This document shows, in pieces, positions 7,804 to 17,664 of a stretch of 64,000 bases of DNA. Source of the stretch: Arthrobacter sp. Leaf69 (lineage in GTDB: Bacteria; Actinomycetota; Actinomycetes; Actinomycetales; Micrococcaceae); NCBI RefSeq assembly GCF_001422645.1, contig NZ_LMLR01000015.1, positions 117,164-181,163 on the forward strand, read 5' to 3'. The position numbers were made by a program, and so were the translations under genes. A model generated the notes under the pieces. The model was not told where the DNA came from. It saw nothing but the letters and a program-made list of their open reading frames with translations, and did no database searches. Each line of letters begins with the position of its first letter. Positions within the stretch are counted from its first letter, which is position 1.

Positions 7804-10800
7804 TTTCTCCCCAGGACCCTCGCGGCGCTGGCGGCTCAGACCCGTCCTGCGGACACCTGCATCGGTGTTGATACCGGCTCCCGCGACCATTCCGCAGCCC
7901 TCCTTCAACAGGCCTTCGGCAACGCCCGCGTCACCGTCTTCGACCACCCCCGCAGCGGGATGGGCGCCGCGGTGCAGGCAGGGCTCAGCGCCCTGGCCCC
8001 GGGAGGGGTCGGCGGCGACGGCGCGGTCGGCACCGGTCCCGCGGCCGAGTGGATCTGGCTGCTGCATGACGACGCGGCCCCTGCCCCCGAAGCCCTCGCC
8101 GAGCTGCTCCATGCCGTGGAACGCGCACCGTCCGTCACTGTGGCGGGCTGCAAACAGCTGGACTGGCACTCCGAGCGCCGGCTGGTCGACGTCGGGCTCT
8201 CCACCAGCCGCTGGGCGGAGCGGCTGACCCTGATCGACGCCGACGAACTCGACCAGGGACAGTACGACGGCCGCAGTGACACCTTCGCCGTCAACTCCGC
8301 CGGCATGCTCATCCGCCGCGACGTCTGGGAGGACCTCCGCGGCTTTGACCCGGCCCTGCCGGGCAGCGGCGACGACGTCGATTTCTGCTGGCGCAACCGG
8401 CTGGCCGGGCACCGCGTGGTGGTGGTTCCCGGCGCCCGGATGTTCCACGTCTCGCACCGCCCGCACGCCCTGGGCAACGCGTCGGCGGCCCGCAAGGCCC
8501 AGGTGCACCTGCGGCTCAAGCACGCCGCCGCCTGGAAGGTGCCGCTGCACGCCGTCGGCGCTCTGCTCGGCAGCCTCTTCAAACTGGTCCTGAGCATTGC
8601 CGTCAAAGATCCGGGGCACGGCTTCTCACAGCTCCTGGCCACGTTCGGCGCCCTCGGCCGTCCCGCGGCCGTGATCCGGGGCCGGCGCAACGCCGCCCGG
8701 ACCCGCCGTATCCGGCGTTCCGTCATCAAGGGCCTGCAGACTCCGCGGCGTGAGGTGTGGGCCCACCGCCGCTCCCTGATGGAGGCCATCGGCGCCGACG
8801 ACTCCGGCGAACCCCTCACCGGGAACCACCCGCTGTCCGACCAGCCCACCGGCGACTCGGCCGACGACTTCGCGGCCCTCACCACCTCCGAGCGGGGCTG
8901 GGTGGGCAACGGTGCGCTGCTCGCCGTCCTGATCACCACCGCGGCCTCCCTGATCGGCCTGCTCAGCCTGTTCCGGGCCGAGGCAGTTTCCGGCGGCGCC
9001 CTGATTCCCGCCTCGCTGAGGCTGGGCGAGATCTGGGACCACGCCTCCGGCTGGTGGATTACCCTCGGCGCGGGACTTCCCGGCCATGGCGACCCGTTCG
9101 CCTACGTGCTCTGGATCCTCGGCGTACTCGGCGCCGGCAACGCCAACAGTGCACTTGGCTGGCTGCTGATTCTGGCGATGCCGCTCTCCGCCCTCGGCGC
9201 ATGGTTTGCCGCCGGTGCCCTGACGCAGCGCCGACGCCTGCGCCTGGCCGCAGCCCTTGTCTGGGCCGGCGCGCCGGCCCTGCAGGTGGCCCTGAACCAG
9301 GGCCGCGTCGGAGCCCTCATCACCCATGTCATGATGCCGCTGCTGGTACTCGCCCTGCTGCGGGCCACCGGCACCGCCGCGGGCCGCGGCCGTTACGCGG
9401 TTCCTGCGCCCGGGGAACGGCGCTTCACCGACGTGCCGCCGGTCAAGCCCGGAATCAACGGCACACCCTCCTGGACAGCCGCCGCCGCGGCCGGCCTGGC
9501 GCTGGCCGTCGTCACCGCGGCAGCCCCCTCGCTGTTGCTGCCCGCCGTCGTCCTCGTGATGCTTTGCGGCACGCTCCTGGGCCGCCGCGGCCGCACCGTG
9601 TGGTGGGCGCTGCTGCCCAGCCTTGCCCTGTTCGTGCCGTTCGTTGCCTCGACCCTTGACCGTCCCCGCGCCGTGCTCGCGGACCCCGGCCTTCCGCTGG
9701 GCTTTGATGCCGCGCCGCTCTGGCAGCAGGCCTTGGGCCAGCCGCTGCGGTTCACGGCCGGCGGCGGCCTCACCGGCCTCCCGGTCTTCGGAGCCGACTC
9801 GGCCGTGCCTTGGGCGCTCCTGCTGGCACTTTTGATTGGGCTGCCCGCCCTGCTCCTCGCCGTGGCCGCGCTGTTCCTCCCGGGCCGGCCGCCGCGGATT
9901 GCCCGCGCCCTCTGGGCCGCCGCCCTCCTGCTGCTGGCCGGAGGGTGGCTCAGCAGCCAGGTCGCCACCGGAGTCGGCGCCAGCGCCCTGGTCACGCCCT
10001 TCACGGGACCGGCCGTGTCGGCAGCCGCCTTCGCCATTCTGGGGGCGGCGCTGATCGGCGCCTCGGGCCTGCTGGACTCCGCCGACCGGGCCGCCGCCGC
10101 AACGGCGGGCCGCAAGGTCCTGGTCCGCGCCACCGCGGTCACGGCCATGGTCCTCCTGCTGGCCGGACCGCTCGCCGGCCTTACGGTGTGGGCCGCGCAG
10201 AACATGCTGCCGCCGTCCGCCGCCGCGCCCGTCACGGAACCGGCCGGTGCCGGGCTGCCCGCAGCTGACTCACGGGACAGTGAGCCACCCGCCACCGACT
10301 CACTGGGCGCGGCGAGGCTCGTGCAGCCGGTGGAGCCGCGGACCCTTCCCGCCACGGCCATCGACCGCGGCGAAGGACCGGAACAGTCCCGCACGCTCCT
10401 CATCTCCACCCGCGAGGACGGAACCTTTGACGCCACGCTGATGCGCGGTGCCGGAACCACCCTGGACGCACTGTCCACCATCGCCGCGGCCCGCCCGATC
10501 ATGGGGGAGCCTGGCCAGGAGACGGTCCGTGACGACGACGCCGCCGTGGCGTCGCTGCGTAACATCGTGGCCACCATCGTCGCCGGTCAGGGCGTCGACC
10601 CCCGCGCAGAGCTCGAACAGCTCGGTGTCGGCTTTGTGGTCCTGCGGGCCGCCGATACTGCGGCCCAGCTGACGGCGAGCCGCATGGACGCCGTGCCCGG
10701 GCTGGTGGCCGTCGGCAAGACCGACGTCGGCTGGCTCTGGAGGATCAGCCCGGTGAAGGAGGCGGCAGTCCAGGCCGCCGACGTCGCGCACCGCGTGCGG

Positions 10801-11181
10801 ATCGTCGACGGCGAGGGCTCCACCATCGGGCGGGTCCACTCCCGGCCCGTGTCCGCCGACGCCGCGATACCCGACGGGCCGGAGGGCCGGCTCGTGGTGC
10901 TGGCCGAACGCGCAGATCCGGGCTGGAGCGCCTGGCTCGACGGCCGCCGCCTGACGGCCACCACGTCCGGCTGGGCGCAGGCCTTCACCCTGCCCGAGCA
11001 GGGCGGCCAGTTCCGCCTCCGCTACGAGGCGCCCTGGGCCGTCTGGGCGGGTGTCGCGCAGGCCGTCATCATCGGCCTGACGGCCCTGCTTGCTGTCCCC
11101 ATGCCTGCCCGCCGGCCGAACACCGGCCTCTCCCGGGACGAAGGCTCCCTCCGTAAGGAATATCAACATGCCCAGGGATGA
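7780..11181 (+). CDS. large GT2-family glycosyltransferase with polytopic membrane region
   Basis: About 1133 residues. Residues 1-290 form a GT-A fold: HDDAAPAP near 97 (the DXD-like motif), GSGDDVDFCWR near 196 and FHVSHR near 221. About a dozen hydrophobic helices follow (roughly 380-830), then a soluble C-terminal domain. It probably builds a lipid-linked or cell-wall polysaccharide. The first accepted start codon is GTG 7780, but the usual first strand VTAVVVSHDGG begins 12 nt upstream of it. In that frame the only candidate before it is ATT 7750, overlapping the whiB2 stop as TAATT. The true start is therefore uncertain and may be non-standard. The stop overlaps the DUF5719 gene by 14 nt. 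Confidence 0.9.
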   Translation: MVSHDGGDFLPRTLAALAAQTRPADTCIGVDTGSRDHSAALLQQAFGNARVTVFDHPRSGMGAAVQAGLSALAPGGVGGDGAVGTGPAAEWIWLLHDDAAPAPEALAELLHAVERAPSVTVAGCKQLDWHSERRLVDVGLSTSRWAERLTLIDADELDQGQYDGRSDTFAVNSAGMLIRRDVWEDLRGFDPALPGSGDDVDFCWRNRLAGHRVVVVPGARMFHVSHRPHALGNASAARKAQVHLRLKHAAAWKVPLHAVGALLGSLFKLVLSIAVKDPGHGFSQLLATFGALGRPAAVIRGRRNAARTRRIRRSVIKGLQTPRREVWAHRRSLMEAIGADDSGEPLTGNHPLSDQPTGDSADDFAALTTSERGWVGNGALLAVLITTAASLIGLLSLFRAEAVSGGALIPASLRLGEIWDHASGWWITLGAGLPGHGDPFAYVLWILGVLGAGNANSALGWLLILAMPLSALGAWFAAGALTQRRRLRLAAALVWAGAPALQVALNQGRVGALITHVMMPLLVLALLRATGTAAGRGRYAVPAPGERRFTDVPPVKPGINGTPSWTAAAAAGLALAVVTAAAPSLLLPAVVLVMLCGTLLGRRGRTVWWALLPSLALFVPFVASTLDRPRAVLADPGLPLGFDAAPLWQQALGQPLRFTAGGGLTGLPVFGADSAVPWALLLALLIGLPALLLAVAALFLPGRPPRIARALWAAALLLLAGGWLSSQVATGVGASALVTPFTGPAVSAAAFAILGAALIGASGLLDSADRAAAATAGRKVLVRATAVTAMVLLLAGPLAGLTVWAAQNMLPPSAAAPVTEPAGAGLPAADSRDSEPPATDSLGAARLVQPVEPRTLPATAIDRGEGPEQSRTLLISTREDGTFDATLMRGAGTTLDALSTIAAARPIMGEPGQETVRDDDAAVASLRNIVATIVAGQGVDPRAELEQLGVGFVVLRAADTAAQLTASRMDAVPGLVAVGKTDVGWLWRISPVKEAAVQAADVAHRVRIVDGEGSTIGRVHSRPVSADAAIPDGPEGRLVVLAERADPGWSAWLDGRRLTATTSGWAQAFTLPEQGGQFRLRYEAPWAVWAGVAQAVIIGLTALLAVPMPARRPNTGLSRDEGSLRKEYQHAQG

Positions 11182-12910
11182 CACCCCCGAATCCGACACC
11201 CCGGAAACCCCCGACGCCGCCGGGTCGCCGGACAACGCCGGCAACTCCTCCGGCCGGCGGCCGCAAAGCTCCGGCCGGTCCGGGCGCCCGCCGGCCGCAC
11301 GGGTGCCGTCGCGCTGGAAGGCGTTGCCGCACGCCGGGCGGCTGGGTGGAGTCGTCTCGGCGATCGTGCTCGTAGCCGCCGGCGGCGGGCTGGTGTCCGC
11401 CACGGCGCTCTCTCCCCAGGGCCCCGGCAGCAGCCGGCCGGTCGCTGCGCCGCTGGCGGCGGTCCCCGCCGGCAGCAGCATCGGCGTCTGCCCGGGGCCG
11501 GCGCGGCTGCTCGAAGGTGCCCCCGTGGGCACCGATCCGCAGTTCAGCCCGGAGTCCGCCACCGCCAAGACCGACGTCAATGCCATAGTGCTGGGATCCA
11601 GTGCCAACGGGCTGCCCGGCAGCCGCCTCGCCTCCCTCGAGGGCGGCACCCTGCTGGAGCTCGCCAAAACCACCCCGGCGTCCGGCAGTCCTTCGGCCGC
11701 GGCCAAGCCCGCGAAGGCCGTACCGCGGGCCGGCGTGGTGTCCCAGCGGGGCGTCGACGCCGTCACTGTCCTCAGCGCCGATGCACAGGCCGATCGCCAG
11801 GCTTCCGCCGGGGCGGTCATGCGCTACACGGCCGAAGACGGGGACCTCCGCGGTTTGGCCGCCGTAGCATGCCAGCAACCCGCCAACGATCTCTGGCTTG
11901 TCGGCGCCAACACCGCGCTCGGCCGGACGGCCGTGCTGAACCTCAGCAACGCGTCCGGCAGCGCGGCCACCGTCAGCCTCGAACTCTTCGGCGCCAAGGG
12001 CCAGATCCAGGCGCCGGGCAGCCGCGGGCTCCTGGTGGCGCCGGGCACTACGCGCTCGATCATCCTGGCCGGGCTCGCCCCGGGACAGGAGCGGCTCAGC
12101 GTCCGGGTGCGGAGCGCCGGCGGGCCCGTCGCCGCGGGCATTCAGCAAAGCGTGTTGCGGGGGCTGACTCCCGGCGGTGTCGAGTTCATCGCCCCGGCCA
12201 CCGCTCCTGCCCTCCACCAGGTGATCTCAGGTGTCGATATCCAGGACCCGGCCGGGCTGGCGGGCCTCACGGGGAAATCCGGTTTCGGGGATGCCGGGCC
12301 GGCGCTGCAGATCACGGTGCCCGGGTCGGCCGACGCGGTCATCGCGGTCAAGCTGTACGGGCGGGACGGCCAAAAAGCCCTGCCCGGGGGCGGGGTGGTC
12401 ACGGCCAAAGCCGGAACCGTCACCGAGGTCCCGCTGTCCGGAGTGCCGGCCGGGCCCTACACCGTGGCCGTCAGCTCGGACGTGTCCTTCACCGCCGCGG
12501 CCCGCGTCACGAGGGGACTCAAAACTGAGGATGCCTCCGACTTCGCCTGGTCCGCAGCCTCGGTGCGGCTCGGAAGCCAGCACGTTGTTCCCGTCCCTGC
12601 ATCGGGGGACCGTTACCTGATCTTCGGCGCACCGGAGGGCCGGGCGACCATTTCCTACACCCCGATCACGGCGGACGGCAAGGTCCGGCCGGCCGCTGCC
12701 GCCGACATCGCCGGCGGCACCACGGCGTCCATCAAGGTCCCTGCCGACGTCGGCGGCTCACGGCTCGTCGGCTACCTCGTGTCCGCCGCGGGGGACCCCG
12801 CCTACGGTGCCGTGCTCCTGCAGCAGGACGGCCGGCAGGACATCTCAACGGTCGCGATTGCCCCCGCGGCGGCGGGCCAGGAGCAGGTCCCGGTCACGCT
12901 CGGCTACTGA
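11168..12910 (+). CDS. DUF5719-family membrane-anchored extracytoplasmic protein
   Basis: A 580-residue protein from ATG 11168, chosen because AAGGAA lies 7 nt upstream. An acidic, Pro/Ser-rich N-terminus precedes one membrane segment at about 58-78. The rest is a long Ala/Gly/Val-rich extracytoplasmic region with repeated beta-sandwich-like stretches, such as NLWLVGANTALGRTAVLNLSN-like and APGTTRSIILAGLAPG segments. The family is actinobacterial and found directly downstream of this glycosyltransferase type, so a joint role in making or placing a surface glycan is likely. No catalytic motif is recognised. The overlap with the glycosyltransferase stop suggests translational coupling. Confidence 0.87.
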   Translation: MPRDDTPESDTPETPDAAGSPDNAGNSSGRRPQSSGRSGRPPAARVPSRWKALPHAGRLGGVVSAIVLVAAGGGLVSATALSPQGPGSSRPVAAPLAAVPAGSSIGVCPGPARLLEGAPVGTDPQFSPESATAKTDVNAIVLGSSANGLPGSRLASLEGGTLLELAKTTPASGSPSAAAKPAKAVPRAGVVSQRGVDAVTVLSADAQADRQASAGAVMRYTAEDGDLRGLAAVACQQPANDLWLVGANTALGRTAVLNLSNASGSAATVSLELFGAKGQIQAPGSRGLLVAPGTTRSIILAGLAPGQERLSVRVRSAGGPVAAGIQQSVLRGLTPGGVEFIAPATAPALHQVISGVDIQDPAGLAGLTGKSGFGDAGPALQITVPGSADAVIAVKLYGRDGQKALPGGGVVTAKAGTVTEVPLSGVPAGPYTVAVSSDVSFTAAARVTRGLKTEDASDFAWSAASVRLGSQHVVPVPASGDRYLIFGAPEGRATISYTPITADGKVRPAAAADIAGGTTASIKVPADVGGSRLVGYLVSAAGDPAYGAVLLQQDGRQDISTVAIAPAAAGQEQVPVTLGY

Positions 12911-12938
12911 CCCGACGGCGGGATTCCCGGGAGCGGGC

Positions 12939-13475
12939 CTAGTACCGGCGGCGGTACACGGGGTCCAGCGACTCGGGCGGCACACCGAGCATCTCGGCCG
13001 TGTACTCCACCACCACGTCGTGGACCAGGTCCTGGAGTTCCTCGCGGCTGCCGCAGGCCTGCTCGACGACCCGGCGGTACAGCGTGATCACCGGGCCCTC
13101 GTCCGGTGTGGCGGGGGAGTAGGCGCCCAGCGGGGCGGGGGCGCGGTCCGCCACGAGCTGTTCAAGCCCCGGCGGAATCTCGTCGACGGCGAAGCGGACG
13201 CCGTCCAGCGGCTTGCCCCAGATGTCGTGCAGCCGCTCGGCCGAGTCCAGGACAAAGTCGTCGAAGCGGTCCGAACGTGTGCGGTAGCCGGGCAGCGTGG
13301 GCAGCATCAGTTCGCCGCGGAGCCCGCGGCCGTGCCGGTTCCTCCGCCGCTGCCGGAAGCCCCTCGGCGCCATGGCGCGCCCGGTACCGGCTGGTGCGGA
13401 ACCGGCGTCGAGGCTTCCGGTGCCGGTTTCAGCCAAGCGGACCGTAAAGCCCGGATCTTGGTGCGATGACTGCAT
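12939..13475 (-). CDS. zincin-like metallopeptidase family protein with degenerate active site
   Basis: A 178-residue protein of the actinobacterial metallopeptidase family (Rv3259-like, from memory of the locus). A basic N-terminal region (about 1-52) precedes the compact domain that starts GELMLPTLPGYRTRSDRFDDFV. The helix that should hold HExxH reads LVHDVVVEYTAEMLGV, so the zinc-binding Glu and second His are absent. It is probably not an active protease. The divergent DUF3499 gene is its usual partner. A -10 like TAGAGT lies 6 nt before ATG 13475, which supports this start and a leaderless transcript. Confidence 0.85.
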   Translation of the reverse strand: MQSSHQDPGFTVRLAETGTGSLDAGSAPAGTGRAMAPRGFRQRRRNRHGRGLRGELMLPTLPGYRTRSDRFDDFVLDSAERLHDIWGKPLDGVRFAVDEIPPGLEQLVADRAPAPLGAYSPATPDEGPVITLYRRVVEQACGSREELQDLVHDVVVEYTAEMLGVPPESLDPVYRRRY

Positions 13476-13481
13476 ATCTCG

Positions 13482-13487
13482 ACTCTA
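13482..13487 (-). promoter_or_regulatory. -10 box for the zincin gene, leaderless spacing
   Basis: TAGAGT on the minus strand, 6 nt before ATG 13475. Transcription would begin at or next to the start codon. Confidence 0.45.
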
Positions 13488-13525
13488 AACCCGGCGAATG
13501 GTTTACGCGATACGGGCTGGCCGAC

Positions 13526-13550
13526 CCGCCGTCAGCGCGTCGGACGGCGG
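13526..13550. promoter_or_regulatory. inverted repeat between the divergent zincin and DUF3499 genes
   Basis: Arms CCGCCGTC (13526-13533) and GACGGCGG (13543-13550) with a 9-nt spacer. It lies in the 106-nt shared promoter region, so a common operator is possible. High GC makes such pairs fairly common. Confidence 0.3.
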
Positions 13551-13581
13551 CAGGCGGCCCGGGGGAGTAGTCTGTGATGTC

Positions 13582-13971
13582 GTGGGTGCAATTCGTCTTT
13601 GTTCAAGGTCAGCCTGCCGCAATTCGGCGGTGGCCACTTTGACGTACGTCTACGCCGATTCCACCGCCGTCCTGGGGCCCCTGGCCACCTACGCCGAACC
13701 GCACTGCTACGACCTGTGCGAGCAGCATGCCGGATCGCTGACCGTCCCGCGGGGCTGGGAAGTGCTGAGGCTCGCCATGCCGGCCACCCCCGCAGGCCCC
13801 GGTCCCGATGATCTCCTCGCGCTTGCCACCGCCGTCCGGGAAGCAGCTTCACGGCCCGCCGCCACGGACGCCAGCCAAGGCCAGCGCGGTGTCCACGCGG
13901 CCCTTGAAGCCCCGGCCCCGGCCGAGGGCACCCGCCGGGGGCATCTGCGCGTCCTGCGCGAACCTTCCTGA
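13582..13971 (+). CDS. DUF3499-family protein
   Basis: A 129-residue protein from GTG 13582. VGAIRLCSRSACRNSAVATLTYVYADSTAVLGPLATYAEP-like text is the DUF3499 signature. The pairs CSRSAC and CYDLC suggest a small zinc-ribbon-like metal site. The C-terminal third is Ala/Pro-rich and probably disordered. The open frame extends upstream to 13498 but has no family similarity there. TAGTCT at 13568-13573 lies 8 nt before GTG 13582, so transcription may start nearly at the codon. Function is unknown; it regularly neighbours whiB2, the zincin and mannose-activation genes in actinobacteria. Confidence 0.88.
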   Translation: MGAIRLCSRSACRNSAVATLTYVYADSTAVLGPLATYAEPHCYDLCEQHAGSLTVPRGWEVLRLAMPATPAGPGPDDLLALATAVREAASRPAATDASQGQRGVHAALEAPAPAEGTRRGHLRVLREPS

Positions 13972-14053
13972 CGTGCAACTGGCGGTAGGCTGGAAACTGC
14001 AAAATCCGTAAGCCACCGGCGCCTGCTGCGGCGTCCACCTGGGAGCGTTCACC

Positions 14054-14362
14054 ATGCCGAAGATCAGTCCCGAACTGTTGTCTGTCCTGCGATGCCCCGT
14101 GACCGGCTCGCCGCTGGCGCAGGACGGCGAGGAACTCGTCACCACTGCGGCCGGCCCCTCCGGAGAGAAGCTGCGCTACGCGATCGAGGACGGCATCCCG
14201 CTGCTGCTCCCGCCGGAACTGCTCCCGGCCGCCGCCGCGGCACCCGGTTTCCAGCACGACGCCGGCCAGCCCCATGCCGGCCCGTCTGACGCTTTCGCGG
14301 CTGAAACAGCCGCGGCTGATGCTGCCCAATCACCGGCAGCGTCCCGGCCCGCCGACCGATAG
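14054..14362 (+). CDS. Trm112-like small protein
   Basis: A 102-residue protein. Residues 1-55 match the Trm112/DUF343 fold: ISPELLSVLRCPVTGSPLAQ then LRYAIEDGIPLLLPPE. Only one cysteine of the usual zinc knuckle remains (RCPVTG). Trm112 proteins activate methyltransferases in eukaryotes; bacterial single-domain forms are poorly understood. A long Ala-rich tail follows. GGGAG 9 nt before ATG 14054 supports the start. In related genomes, as I recall, phosphomannomutase and SIS-domain genes lie around this gene; neither is here. Confidence 0.8.
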   Translation: MPKISPELLSVLRCPVTGSPLAQDGEELVTTAAGPSGEKLRYAIEDGIPLLLPPELLPAAAAAPGFQHDAGQPHAGPSDAFAAETAAADAAQSPAASRPADR

Positions 14363-14485
14363 GCCGCCGGCCCATCGCTGCGCCTTTCGGCACCGAAGTA
14401 CTTTCCAGTCACCGATAAGCACGTTCACCGCCTTCGCAGGCAGCCACGTTCCGGACCGGCCCGCCGGCCACAACAAAGGACTCAC

Positions 14486-15973
<1,488 letters not shown>

Positions 15974-16041
15974 GGAGCCCAGCGGCGCAGCGGCCGGCGC
16001 CGCTGCAGAACCCGCCGTTCCCGTGCACTGCTGCCGTCACC

Positions 16042-16075
16042 AAGGAGCCCCGGACCACCGTCCGGGGCTCCTTTT
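16042..16075 (+). terminator. intrinsic terminator of ahcY
   Basis: Arms 16042-16055 and 16060-16073 give a perfect 14-bp stem with a 4-nt loop, ending in TTTT. Confidence 0.85.
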
Positions 16076-16122
16076 GTGACCTGATCGTGCCGAAACCGTG
16101 GCCGGCCCGCCGCGCCGCTTCG

Positions 16123-16138
16123 CTTATGCTGGCATAAG
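16123..16138. promoter_or_regulatory. palindrome CTTATG-CTGG-CATAAG before the L,D-transpeptidase gene
   Basis: A perfect inverted repeat with 6-nt arms, 62 nt before ATG 16201, in the only AT-rich part of this intergenic region. Possible operator or promoter element. Confidence 0.35.
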
Positions 16139-16200
16139 GAGATCGCGAGCTCTGATGCGGGTTCACAGGCACGAGCAGCGGGGGAACACAGGAAGTGGCC

Positions 16201-17463
16201 ATGACTGAAGACAGCGGGCGTCGACGCCGGCAGCCGGGGCGCCGTCCCCGCAATACGGGAAAAATGCTGGCCGTCCTTGCCATCTGCGCAGCTGTCGGAG
16301 CGGGAGGCATCGGCGTCGCCACGGCACCGGGCTGGGCCCATGCGGACATGCCCTCGGAAGCCTCGACGCCGATGCGGAACGTATCCGGCCTCGCCGCACC
16401 CGTCGTGAAACTCGTTGAGCTCGGTGTCACCCCCACCGACGGCGCTACCAGCGTCAACCCAGCCGCCGCGCCCTCGGTCAAGGCAGTCAACGGTGTGGTG
16501 AAGGACGTCGTGCTGGTCCCGGCCGCCGGAGGCGACAGCGTCCCGGGGACCACCAGCGCTGACGGCTCGACCTGGACCGCCGAGGATCCCCTGGAATTCG
16601 ACACGGAGTACCAGTACAGCTTCACCATCGTGGACCAGGCCGGCCGCGAGACGAAGAAGGCCCAGACGTTCACCACCGTGGCCCCGGCCAATGAAGCGGA
16701 CGCCGCCGTCTATCCGCTCAACGGCACCACTGTGGGCGCCGGACAGCCCATCGAGATTGTCTTCAGCGAGCCGGTACTGAACAAGGCCGCCATGGAGAAG
16801 GCCGTCGCCGTCAAGGCCTCCTCCGGCCAGGCTGTGGCGTGGCGCTGGTATTCCGACCGTCGTGTGCGGATCCGCCCCCAGGCATTCTGGGCCTCGAACA
16901 CCGCAGTCACCGTGGACCTGAAACTCTTTGGCGTGGACTTCGGCAACGGCATGATCGGGAACTCCGATACCAAGGTCTCCTTCAAGGTGGGGCCGCAGCG
17001 CCTCGCCGTCGTCGATGACAACACCAAGACCATGAAGGTCTATTTCGACGGCAAGCTCGTCAAGACCGCTCCGGTCACGCTGGGAGACGATGAATGGCTC
17101 TCACCAACCGGCTACGCGGTCATCATGGAGCAGCAGCGAAAGTCCAAGTTCAACGCCGGCAGCATCGGGCTGAAACCCGGGGATAAGGGCTACTACCCGC
17201 CCCTGACGGTGGAGTACGCCAACCGCCTGACAAGCTCCGGCGTGTACGTCCACCAGGCCCTGGAATCGGCGTGGGGCGCTGTGGGCAAGTTCAACGTCTC
17301 GCACGGCTGCGTCGGGCTGCTCCCGGCGGACGCCGCCTGGTTCTTCAACAACATGAAGACCGGTGACGTCGTCCGGACCCTCAACACCGGGGCCCCGGCC
17401 GTGGAACCACTCGAAGGCTTCGGCGACTGGAACATTCCCTGGACGCAGTACGCCAAGCGCTGA
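16201..17463 (+). CDS. L,D-transpeptidase (YkuD domain) with Ig-like domains
   Basis: A 420-residue exported protein. A basic N-terminus and hydrophobic segment at about 20-45 form a signal peptide or anchor. Two Ig-like modules (about 70-165 and 170-265) lead to a YkuD domain (about 268-400). The catalytic signature is HQALESAW then SHGCVGL, with the nucleophile Cys near 370. Such enzymes form 3-3 cross-links in peptidoglycan or attach proteins to it, as mycobacterial LdtMt2 does. ATG 16201 is preferred because AGGAAG lies 5 nt upstream; GTG 16195 overlaps that site. The gene is monocistronic, bounded by the ahcY terminator and about 200 nt downstream. Confidence 0.94.
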   Translation: MTEDSGRRRRQPGRRPRNTGKMLAVLAICAAVGAGGIGVATAPGWAHADMPSEASTPMRNVSGLAAPVVKLVELGVTPTDGATSVNPAAAPSVKAVNGVVKDVVLVPAAGGDSVPGTTSADGSTWTAEDPLEFDTEYQYSFTIVDQAGRETKKAQTFTTVAPANEADAAVYPLNGTTVGAGQPIEIVFSEPVLNKAAMEKAVAVKASSGQAVAWRWYSDRRVRIRPQAFWASNTAVTVDLKLFGVDFGNGMIGNSDTKVSFKVGPQRLAVVDDNTKTMKVYFDGKLVKTAPVTLGDDEWLSPTGYAVIMEQQRKSKFNAGSIGLKPGDKGYYPPLTVEYANRLTSSGVYVHQALESAWGAVGKFNVSHGCVGLLPADAAWFFNNMKTGDVVRTLNTGAPAVEPLEGFGDWNIPWTQYAKR

Positions 17464-17664
17464 CCGTTCGGGAATCCGCCGGCCCCTGTGGCACGGGTGC
17501 CCGGGCCCGCACGACAGCGGCCACACAAACCGCCTGCCGAATCCCCGACGCCCACGGGGTGGCACCTCGCCCGCGGCGAGGCGCTGGCGGTAGGCTCGGA
17601 TACAGATACGTAGCGCTGCCGGGCCCCGGCCGGCGGCGCGAAAGCCTACGGAAGCGAAGCTCCA

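Noticed and set aside
14363..14485. Possible SAH riboswitch before ahcY
   Set aside because: No recognisable conserved core in the 123-nt leader; only a normal ribosome binding site.
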